Shown: positions 1-5,231 of the stretch, one piece after another
Position numbering within the stretch: position 1 is the stretch's first letter
Layout of the letters: each line of letters starts with the position of its first letter
From: Bacteroidota bacterium
GTDB taxonomy: Bacteria; Bacteroidota; Bacteroidia; Chitinophagales; LD1
Length of the DNA stretch: 10,198 nt
Assembly (NCBI GenBank): GCA_018267435.1
Contig: JAFDYM010000517.1
Location: 1 to 10,198 of the forward strand
Direction of reading: 5' to 3'
The notes under the pieces: generated by a model
Databases searched by the model: none
What the model saw: the letters and a program-made list of their open reading frames with translations, nothing else
What the model was told of the DNA's origin: nothing
Made by a program: the position numbers and the translations under genes

Positions 1-1145
1 ATATAATGCCGGTAACTAGCAGCGATAGTATAGCAAAGGCTGCTGAGGCAAACAATATACCTACTGCATTTTTGCAGCAGATGAGCCTAAATGGCAAGGC
101 CAATTATAGATATGGGCAGAAACTTTACAGCGGTATAAAGTATAGTCATGATGGTAGAAACTATTTGGTTATAGTATCGGCTAACAATTACTATGCTACC
201 AATCACCTTGGTTTTTTGCGCAATATATTATTGGGGGGTATTGCCTTTGTAATTCTCATTACCTTTTTGCTATCATGGTTCTTTTCTCGCAATATCTTTA
301 ATCCTATTAAGCAGATAACCGACGACGTAAACCAGATAAGCACGCATAATATGCACTTGCGCCTTGAGGGGCACGAGGGTAACAACGAAATAGGGGAGCT
401 GAGCTCTACATTCAACGATTTGTTGAACAGGATAGAAACAGCTTTCGAAACGCAGAAGAACTTTATCAGCAATGCATCGCACGAGTTGGGCACGCCGCTT
501 ACTACTATTATAGGCGAGGCCGATATAGCATTGATAAAAGACCGTACACCCGAATACTACCGCGAAACACTGGGTAAAATATTGGAGCAAGCCGAACGCT
601 TAGATAAGATAACTAAGTCGCTACTATACCTGGCGCAAACTGGCTATACCAATAACAAGGTTGAAATGGTGCGTCTGCGTATAGATGAACAGTTATGGGC
701 CGTAAAGGATACTATTGAAAAGCTAAACCCAAAGAATCAAATCAATATCGATTCCAGCTTGTTCCCCGATGATCCTTTCAAGCTAAAGGTAATAGGCAAT
801 AAGCAGTTGCTACACCTTGCTTTGGCCAACATTATAAGCAATGCCTGCAAGTACTCGCACAATAAGCCTGTGTATGTAGGTGTAGCTACTACTGGCAACG
901 AAATAGTAATTGTAGTAAAGGACCAAGGTGTGGGTATACCGGCCAATGAGTTGCAGTTTATTTATGATCCGTTTTTCCGCGCCAGCAATACCTTCAATTT
1001 CGAAGGCTACGGCATAGGCTTGCCTCTTACCCGTAACATCATCCGCCTGCACAATGGCACGCTCGATGTAAGCTCGGAAGTAGATAAAGGCACTACGGTG
1101 CAAATAAAACTGCCTTTAGCGGTGGTGCCTAGCCCTATGGTATAA
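1..1145 (+). CDS. Sensor histidine kinase, 5' end cut off by window edge
   Basis: Inner-membrane sensor kinase that should autophosphorylate on His and pass phosphate to a response regulator, presumably encoded just outside the window. The frame is open to base 3, so the first Met (base 6) is probably internal. Numbering from that Met: end of a periplasmic sensor region to about 70, a transmembrane helix about 72-92, HAMP about 93-146, and HisKA with the phosphoacceptor His159 in SHELGTPLTT. The ATPase domain has the N box (N275, N279), the G1 motif DQGVG at 306-310, the F box DPFF at 321-324 and the G2 motif GYGIGL at 334-339. The usual H-box form is SHELRTPLT; here Arg is Gly, an uncommon change. 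All other catalytic motifs are intact, so it should be active. The general type resembles CusS/heavy-metal or envelope-stress kinases, but the signal cannot be named. Confidence 0.93.
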   Translation, partial: IMPVTSSDSIAKAAEANNIPTAFLQQMSLNGKANYRYGQKLYSGIKYSHDGRNYLVIVSANNYYATNHLGFLRNILLGGIAFVILITFLLSWFFSRNIFNPIKQITDDVNQISTHNMHLRLEGHEGNNEIGELSSTFNDLLNRIETAFETQKNFISNASHELGTPLTTIIGEADIALIKDRTPEYYRETLGKILEQAERLDKITKSLLYLAQTGYTNNKVEMVRLRIDEQLWAVKDTIEKLNPKNQINIDSSLFPDDPFKLKVIGNKQLLHLALANIISNACKYSHNKPVYVGVATTGNEIVIVVKDQGVGIPANELQFIYDPFFRASNTFNFEGYGIGLPLTRNIIRLHNGTLDVSSEVDKGTTVQIKLPLAVVPSPMV

Positions 1146-1250
1146 AGGCGTGCCGAGGGGTCGGGATAAACTGTGGCAGACTAACTTATAAGCATAAGGC
1201 AACAGTATGGCCATCATGCTTTTAACATCCTTTGCATTTGTTGGGCGCAA

Positions 1251-1308
1251 TTCTAATCGCTTTCTAATCTCCTTCTTATACAGGCTTAATATGCCCCCTG
1301 CACATTTG
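1251..1308 (+). promoter_or_regulatory. Candidate response-regulator box and promoter ahead of the stress-protein gene
   Basis: The octamer TTCTAATC occurs at 1251-1258 and again at 1262-1269, exactly 11 bases apart. OmpR/PhoB-family regulators are known to bind tandem direct repeats of about this period. About 30 bases downstream, CACATTTG (1301-1308) matches the Bacteroidota -7 element TAnnTTTG at all but one position. No -33 TTTG is seen at the right distance, as expected of an activator-dependent promoter. The box ends about 10 bases before the expected -33 position. Inference: the regulator partnered with the upstream kinase could act here on the gene at 1338. Confidence 0.45.
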
Positions 1309-1337
1309 TATCCGTAACAGTTGATGCATTGGGGTAA

Positions 1338-1814
1338 ATGGAAAAGACGATATTAATACCTATTGATTTTAATGTGGAGTGCTTGAATACTTTGAAGTTG
1401 GCACTTAGGAGAAACGAAGATAACCTAAATACGATTGTGTTGATGTACACGCACGTAAGCAGTAGCTCTATAACCGACTTGCTGTTTAGTCCTCAGCACA
1501 AAGTGTTGGATGCTATGCGCACCAAAGAATTTGACGATGCGTTGGCAATAATTGAAAATAGGTTCGAGCGCAGTATAAAGCATATAAAGCTGCGCATGTT
1601 TAGCGGGTATAACATAAGCGCCTTCGATATGTTTTTGAAGGGCAACAAGGTTGATGAGATATATGTGCCAAAGGCGTATGGGTTAAATCCGCCGACAGGG
1701 TTTGATCCACTGCCTTTGATACAGAAAAGTACACTGCCGGTGTACGAAATAAATTGGGAAAGCAATGCTATAGTGTATCCTATACACCAGTTAGGGCCAC
1801 TGTTTAGCAACTAG
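1338..1814 (+). CDS. Universal stress protein-like small protein
   Basis: Cytoplasmic protein of 158 residues. The N-terminus, TILIPIDFNVECLNTLKLAL, matches the first strand and helix of UspA-fold proteins (ILvPtDFS.....AL.yA), including the Asp that usually contacts the nucleotide. A second half with VDEIYVPKAYG and a final strand STLPVYEIN also fits the fold. The family's ATP-binding loop (G-2x-G-9x-G-S/T) is not recognisable, so this would be a non-canonical, perhaps non-nucleotide-binding, member. No signal peptide or membrane segment is seen. It is preceded by a direct-repeat regulatory box and followed by a strong terminator, so it is probably transcribed alone. The start at 1338 has a GGGG run just upstream and nothing longer is supported. 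The assignment rests on fold-like sequence only. Confidence 0.62.
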   Translation: MEKTILIPIDFNVECLNTLKLALRRNEDNLNTIVLMYTHVSSSSITDLLFSPQHKVLDAMRTKEFDDALAIIENRFERSIKHIKLRMFSGYNISAFDMFLKGNKVDEIYVPKAYGLNPPTGFDPLPLIQKSTLPVYEINWESNAIVYPIHQLGPLFSN

Positions 1815-1858
1815 ATATATAAACTGCTCTTCGTCGTTCTTTTTAATGTCAAACTAAG

Positions 1859-1887
1859 AAAGCCCTACATTACGGTGTAGGGCTTTT
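1859..1887. terminator. Bidirectional intrinsic terminator
   Basis: Perfect 11-bp stem, AAAGCCCTACA (1859-1869) with TGTAGGGCTTT (1876-1886), around a 6-base loop, with a T-rich end on both strands. It lies between the stop of the stress-protein gene (1814, plus) and that of the lipoprotein gene (1928, minus), so it can end both convergent transcripts. Confidence 0.85.
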
Positions 1888-1927
1888 CTGTTATTGTCAA
1901 TTAATAGCTCAATCTTGAATAAGGCAA

Positions 1928-2365
1928 TTATTTCTTGTTGTCTTTGCCAAGGTTTTCTATGGCTGCGCCTAGTTCATCCATATCGTGGTTAAATTCGCGC
2001 TTAAAGCTTTCCCAGTCGCTGCGCTCGGTTTCGTAGCCTACTAGGCGTGCACGTAATTGGGCATTTTTCTGCTCAAGTTCGTCTATGCGTTTTGCACGTT
2101 CTGCATCAAGTGGCTTGCCACCGTTGCCTATGTTTTTACGCAGTTGCGCTATACGCTCTTCGTTCATTTTAATGCGGTTTTCTACCTCGGTGCGGTAGGC
2201 CGGGTACTCGGCGTTAAGCTCGGCTTTTGCCTCGCTAAGTTCTTGTTTTGCCTCTTGCACTTCTTCTTGCGCATCAGCTACTTTTTCTTGTTTCGATTCG
2301 CACGACGTAAATACGAACGCCGCAAGCATTACATTGAATGCTGTAGTGAAAAACATCTTTTTCAT
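1928..2365 (-). CDS. Coiled-coil lipoprotein of unknown function
   Basis: A 145-residue secreted lipoprotein. Residues 1-21 form a signal peptide (MKKMFF, then a hydrophobic core) ending at a relaxed lipobox FTSC, with Cys22 the likely lipidated residue. Residues about 26-125 are almost entirely charged helix rich in Glu, Lys, Ala and Arg, fitting a long coiled coil. The conserved-looking C-terminal segment includes the text RSDWESFKREFNHDMDELG. Proteins of this layout are common in Bacteroidota, and I recall a similar pattern in proteins labelled as sll1863-like stress-response proteins; that link is from memory and is not proven here. It follows the phasin-like gene on the same strand, but a hairpin terminator separates them, so it probably has its own promoter. 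A surface or periplasmic stress role is plausible but not shown. Confidence 0.82.
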   Translation of the reverse strand: MKKMFFTTAFNVMLAAFVFTSCESKQEKVADAQEEVQEAKQELSEAKAELNAEYPAYRTEVENRIKMNEERIAQLRKNIGNGGKPLDAERAKRIDELEQKNAQLRARLVGYETERSDWESFKREFNHDMDELGAAIENLGKDNKK

Positions 2366-2456
2366 ATCAATTGTTTTATAATGGGGTTAATTAGTTATAA
2401 GCCCATATGTAAAAAGCTGTGCCACTAGCTACGTGTATAGCGGCATGTATAAACGA

Positions 2457-2486
2457 AAAATGCCGCCCTTCTATGGGCGGCATTTT
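2457..2486 (-). terminator. Intrinsic terminator after the phasin-like gene
   Basis: Perfect 12-bp stem AAAATGCCGCCC (2457-2468) with GGGCGGCATTTT (2475-2486) and a 6-base loop. On the minus strand the stem ends in a run of five T. It sits 25 bases beyond the stop codon of the gene at 2512-2952 and upstream of the lipoprotein gene, splitting the two into separate transcripts. Confidence 0.85.
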
Positions 2487-2511
2487 GTCGGAAATATAAA
2501 TTGGCTTAATA

Positions 2512-2952
2512 CTAAGCGTTAGTTTCAGATGCTGGAGCTGCAGGCTTAGCGGCTTTTTTAGCGGCTGGTTTCTTTGCAGTTTTCTTAGCAGCAGGCTTAG
2601 CTGTTTTTTTTGCAGCAGGTTTTGCAGCAGGCTTAGCAGCAGAAGCGCCTTTCTTTACAGTTACTTGGCCTTCAAGCTTAGTAATTTTCTTCTGTAGGCG
2701 GTCTATTTCAGCGTTTGTAAGCTTTACGAATTTATGTACAGTTTCGTTGTACTTAGCTTCGATAGCTGGGCGTTGAGCCTCTACTTTCTTAAGTGCTTCA
2801 GCTACTAGTTTCTTGCCGTCAGCTTCGCTCACTTTGCCTTTTTTTACTAATTCGTTTACGCCTTTCTGTACCACTTCAGCAGTGTGTGCAGCTAAGCCAA
2901 CACCTGAGTAGAAGTACTTCTTCAGGTTTTCCTGTAGGTTGTTTGTTGCCAT
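2512..2952 (-). CDS. Phasin-like protein with Lys/Ala/Pro-rich histone-like tail
   Basis: A 146-residue protein in two parts. Residues about 1-96 are amphipathic helix (YFYSGVGLAAHTAEVVQKGV, then KKGKVSEADGKKLV and a short coiled coil IDRLQKKITKLEG). This pattern matches the PhaF/PhaI and 'polyhydroxyalkanoate synthesis regulator phasin' families, which coat storage granules. Residues about 100-146 are a disordered basic tail built from repeats such as KPAAKKTAKPAAKK, like the DNA-binding tails of Pseudomonas PhaF and histone H1. By family knowledge such proteins can link granules to the nucleoid or act as general nucleoid or stress proteins. No PHA synthase lies in the window, so granule association is inferred. 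The start ATG at 2952 is the first in the frame and has no clear Shine-Dalgarno site. The coding strand has an A8 run within codons 114-117. Confidence 0.8.
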   Translation of the reverse strand: MATNNLQENLKKYFYSGVGLAAHTAEVVQKGVNELVKKGKVSEADGKKLVAEALKKVEAQRPAIEAKYNETVHKFVKLTNAEIDRLQKKITKLEGQVTVKKGASAAKPAAKPAAKKTAKPAAKKTAKKPAAKKAAKPAAPASETNA

Positions 2953-3036
2953 GTTAGGATGGTTTTAAAATTGGTTATTAAAAATATTTGATAGGGGTAT
3001 AGCACAAGCCGTGCCAACTACTTTCTTTTCTTACAA

Positions 3037-3067
3037 CAAAAATACACACGCGCATCAATAAAACGAA
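3037..3067 (-). promoter_or_regulatory. Candidate promoter for the phasin-like gene
   Basis: On the minus strand TATTTTTG (3044 down to 3037) is a perfect TAnnTTTG -7 element. TTCG (3067-3064), 19 bases upstream, is a one-mismatch -33 TTTG. Transcription would begin near 3031, giving a leader of nearly 80 bases before the ATG at 2952. Confidence 0.5.
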
Positions 3068-3279
3068 AAAAATAAGTTAAGCAAATGGAATAAAATACCT
3101 ATGCCACATATGGTTTTACGCAATGGTGACAGAACAATACATGCGGTCAAAATTTAATTCAAACAGGTTCTACATGGCAGCAATACTGTCAGCGCATAAT
3201 GGCAGGCGGCGCAATAGCGGCGGCTGTTTTGGCTTATCTAACAAGGGTAGGGAAGGAGAGCACTGGGTAAATGCATAGC

Positions 3280-3302
3280 CACGAAGGCATAAAGACACGA
3301 AG
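3280..3302 (+). repeat. Short degenerate direct repeat (CACGAAG x2)
   Basis: CACGAAG occurs at 3280-3286 and 3296-3302 with a 16-base period, within a stretch reading roughly CCACGAAGGCATAAAGACAC. Similar 'cacgaag/cacaaag' strings are, from memory, frequent between genes in environmental Bacteroidota genomes. This may be a remnant of a dispersed repeat family; one copy alone cannot prove it. Confidence 0.3.
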
Positions 3303-3422
3303 AGAGATTCAGCGAAATGGATGATGCCATGCTAGTAGCAACATATTTCTCCCTCAGCATGACGTAGCACATAGGCTAAAACGAAAAAATATTCTAAACT
3401 TGATGTCCCAACCGATACCCGT

Positions 3423-4166
3423 ATGCTTAAACCCTTGGAGTACGCCTATTTTGCCACTGCCATAGTAAACCTTATGGCGGTAACGGCCCTTGGCAGCAAT
3501 GCTGCATCGCCCGATAACCAAACCTGGCAAATGCTGCATTATATCAGCAAGCCCTTGTTGATGATTATCTTAATCCTGTTTTACGCCACCAGCATAGTGC
3601 GCAAGCCTAACAGCTTCCACAAAATGATGATAGCGGCGTTCTTTTTTAGCTGGATAGGCGACGTGGCTTTGATGTTCGTACATGTTAACGAGAATTTCTT
3701 CCTAGTGGGGCTGGTTGGGTTCTTAATTACCCATATCCTATACACCATTGTATTCAGCAAGGTAAACCAGCCAGAAGTGGCGCCCATACTGCCGAAGAAA
3801 TTTTGGGTGGCGGTGCCTTTAGTAATATATATGGTAGCCTTGCTAAGTATGCTAGTGCCTGCCATAACTTCCGTAGATAAGACCAAACCCTTCCTTATAC
3901 CTGTATTAGTGTACTCTACCGCTATAGCTATTATGGTACTGTTTAGCATCAACCGTTTCCGTAGGGTAGGCGATAGCAGTTTTGCCCTAGTGTTTGGTGG
4001 CGCGCTGCTGTTTATGTTTTCCGACTCGCTGATTGCCATCAATAAATTTATGACGCCGCTGCCTTTAGCTGGCTTTTTTATAATGATACTGTACATTACC
4101 GGCCAATGGCTAATAGCCAAAGGCGCCTTAAAGCAACACCCACCCCGCGAGCAGGAAGCACGCTAA
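3423..4166 (+). CDS. YhhN/TMEM86-family membrane protein (putative lysoplasmalogenase)
   Basis: Integral membrane protein of 247 residues with about seven to eight hydrophobic helices, the usual size and topology of the YhhN family. Family-typical motifs are visible in order: SKPL at 42-45, SWIGDVALM with Asp80, ITHILYTIVF at 102-111, GALLFMFSDS with Asp201, and YITGQWLI at 224-231. Characterised members (TMEM86B, Legionella YhhN) cleave the vinyl-ether bond of lysoplasmalogens, yielding an aldehyde and a glycerophospho-base; Asp80 and Asp201 would be the likely catalytic acids. Plasmalogens are mostly known from anaerobes and animals, so the substrate in this organism is uncertain. The hydrolase gene starts 40 bases downstream on the same strand with no terminator between, so the two are probably co-transcribed. 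The start ATG at 3423 has no strong ribosome site. Confidence 0.85.
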   Translation: MLKPLEYAYFATAIVNLMAVTALGSNAASPDNQTWQMLHYISKPLLMIILILFYATSIVRKPNSFHKMMIAAFFFSWIGDVALMFVHVNENFFLVGLVGFLITHILYTIVFSKVNQPEVAPILPKKFWVAVPLVIYMVALLSMLVPAITSVDKTKPFLIPVLVYSTAIAIMVLFSINRFRRVGDSSFALVFGGALLFMFSDSLIAINKFMTPLPLAGFFIMILYITGQWLIAKGALKQHPPREQEAR

Positions 4167-4206
4167 GAGATTGATTGTTTGACTTGGAAATAAAATGTGA
4201 AGAAAC

Positions 4207-5169
4207 ATGTATGTAGTAAAGGATAAGAAGTTTGCATCGCTGAACGAGTACTTCGATTATATTGTAGAAACGGTGGGCTTTCCGCCAGTGCACACCTATT
4301 TTAAAAATGATACCATTATATCGGACGGGTTGAAACTGCACGTAGATGTGTACGAGTACGACGCTATGGCACCTACCCTAGTGTTTATACCCGGTACTGC
4401 CATGTATGCCTTGTGCTATGGCGAGCTGCTGTTCAAAATAGCGCAGCAAGGGTATAACATTGTGGCACTTGACCCACGCGGCCACGGCCGCAGCGAGGGC
4501 CTACGGGGCGACTATACTATTGATGAGTTGGTGAGGGATGGACAGGCCGCCGTAACCTATGCCACACAGCGATTCAATAGCAAGGTAAGTGTAATGGGCA
4601 GCAGCCAAGGCGGTATTGTGGCCTTTTACATAGCTGCAAAAGATAAACGCGTAAACAGCGTTATATGCCAGTGCTTTGCTGACCTTACCAGCGAGGATAC
4701 CCTACAGCTGGCGCGCCACCCGCGCGTGTTTAAATACCTAAAGCTATTGCTAGTAAAAGCAGGCGATGCCCTGCCTAACCCTCAAATACCTATTACCAGC
4801 TATATAGACCTAGAGAAGATACCTGTGCGCTACTTCGGAACAGCAAAGGCGTTTATGGATCTGGACCCATTGGTGCTTAAAACTATATCGCTGCGTGCGC
4901 TGCGCTCGCTGGCGCATACCGAAATGGCCAAGCCCGTAGAGAAAATAAACACCCCCGTATTTGTATTGCAAGGTACGGCGGATAGCATTTTTCCTATTAC
5001 GTACACGCAGAAGATATATGACCGCCTACACGGCATGAAACGCTTTACCAAATTCCCAGACCGCAGCCATGCCCTGCTACACGAGGATATAGACGGCGTA
5101 CTGCCCGAAATAACTACTTGGTTAAAGGATGTGTACCACCTAAGCTATCAACACCAGTTAGGGGCTTAA
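4207..5169 (+). CDS. Alpha/beta hydrolase, monoacylglycerol-lipase-like
   Basis: A 320-residue cytoplasmic serine hydrolase of the Hydrolase_4/serine aminopeptidase S33 type. The oxyanion-loop strand VFIPGTAMYALCYGELL is at 59-75 and the signature LDPRGHGRSEGLRGDY at 88-103. The nucleophile elbow is GSSQGG with Ser133, the acid is Asp259 in QGTADSIFP, and the base is His288 in DRSHALLHE; the full triad is present. The RGHGRSEG element is characteristic of monoacylglycerol lipases and lysophospholipases. No signal peptide is present. It is second in a likely operon with the YhhN-family gene, suggesting both act on lipid breakdown products, for instance removing an acyl chain from a glycerolipid. 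The real substrate cannot be read from sequence. Length is slightly above the family's usual 270-310, with a unique N-terminal segment of about 40 residues before the first core strand. Confidence 0.88.
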   Translation: MYVVKDKKFASLNEYFDYIVETVGFPPVHTYFKNDTIISDGLKLHVDVYEYDAMAPTLVFIPGTAMYALCYGELLFKIAQQGYNIVALDPRGHGRSEGLRGDYTIDELVRDGQAAVTYATQRFNSKVSVMGSSQGGIVAFYIAAKDKRVNSVICQCFADLTSEDTLQLARHPRVFKYLKLLLVKAGDALPNPQIPITSYIDLEKIPVRYFGTAKAFMDLDPLVLKTISLRALRSLAHTEMAKPVEKINTPVFVLQGTADSIFPITYTQKIYDRLHGMKRFTKFPDRSHALLHEDIDGVLPEITTWLKDVYHLSYQHQLGA

Positions 5170-5182
5170 GCATATACATAAA

Positions 5183-5210
5183 AAAGGCGCACGGTTGCCC
5201 GTACGCCTTT
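5183..5210. terminator. Bidirectional intrinsic terminator
   Basis: Arms AAAGGCG(C)ACGG (5183-5194) and CCGT(A)CGCCTTT (5199-5210) pair over 11 bp with one C/A mismatch and a 4-base loop TTGC. The minus-strand side ends in a T5 tract, so it is strongest for the SPFH gene (stop at 5232). On the plus side it ends the hydrolase transcript (stop at 5169). Confidence 0.75.
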
Positions 5211-5231
5211 GTATTATTTAGGCACTACAGC

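Larger units (their letters stand above)
2953..3422. other. Gene-poor intergenic gap
   Basis: This 470-base gap lies between the divergent phasin-like and YhhN-family genes. It holds the candidate minus-strand promoter near 3037 and a small degenerate repeat at 3280-3302. Translation in six frames gives nothing convincing; the longest small frame inspected (3174-3278) has no family signal. No tRNA, hairpin terminator or insertion-sequence end is visible. A weak plus-strand -7 match, TAAACTTG, lies near 3395-3402 ahead of the gene at 3423, without a -33 partner. Confidence 0.6.

Noticed and set aside
203..1103. Several minus-strand open frames opposite the histidine kinase
   Set aside because: They are antisense shadows of a gene with intact kinase motifs and have no plausible products.
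2435..2446. 12-base match to the reverse complement of 10095-10106 (gtatagcggcat)
   Set aside because: A few 12-base matches are expected by chance in 10 kb, and the flanks do not extend the similarity.
2512..2660. Repeated GCAGCAGG/GGCTTAGC sequence taken as a possible DNA repeat array
   Set aside because: It is explained by the Lys/Ala/Pro repeat tail of the phasin-like protein; units are irregular with no CRISPR-like spacers.
3174..3278. Small plus-strand frame of 34 codons in the intergenic gap
   Set aside because: No ribosome site, an Arg/Gly-rich low-complexity product and no conserved features; not enough to call a gene.
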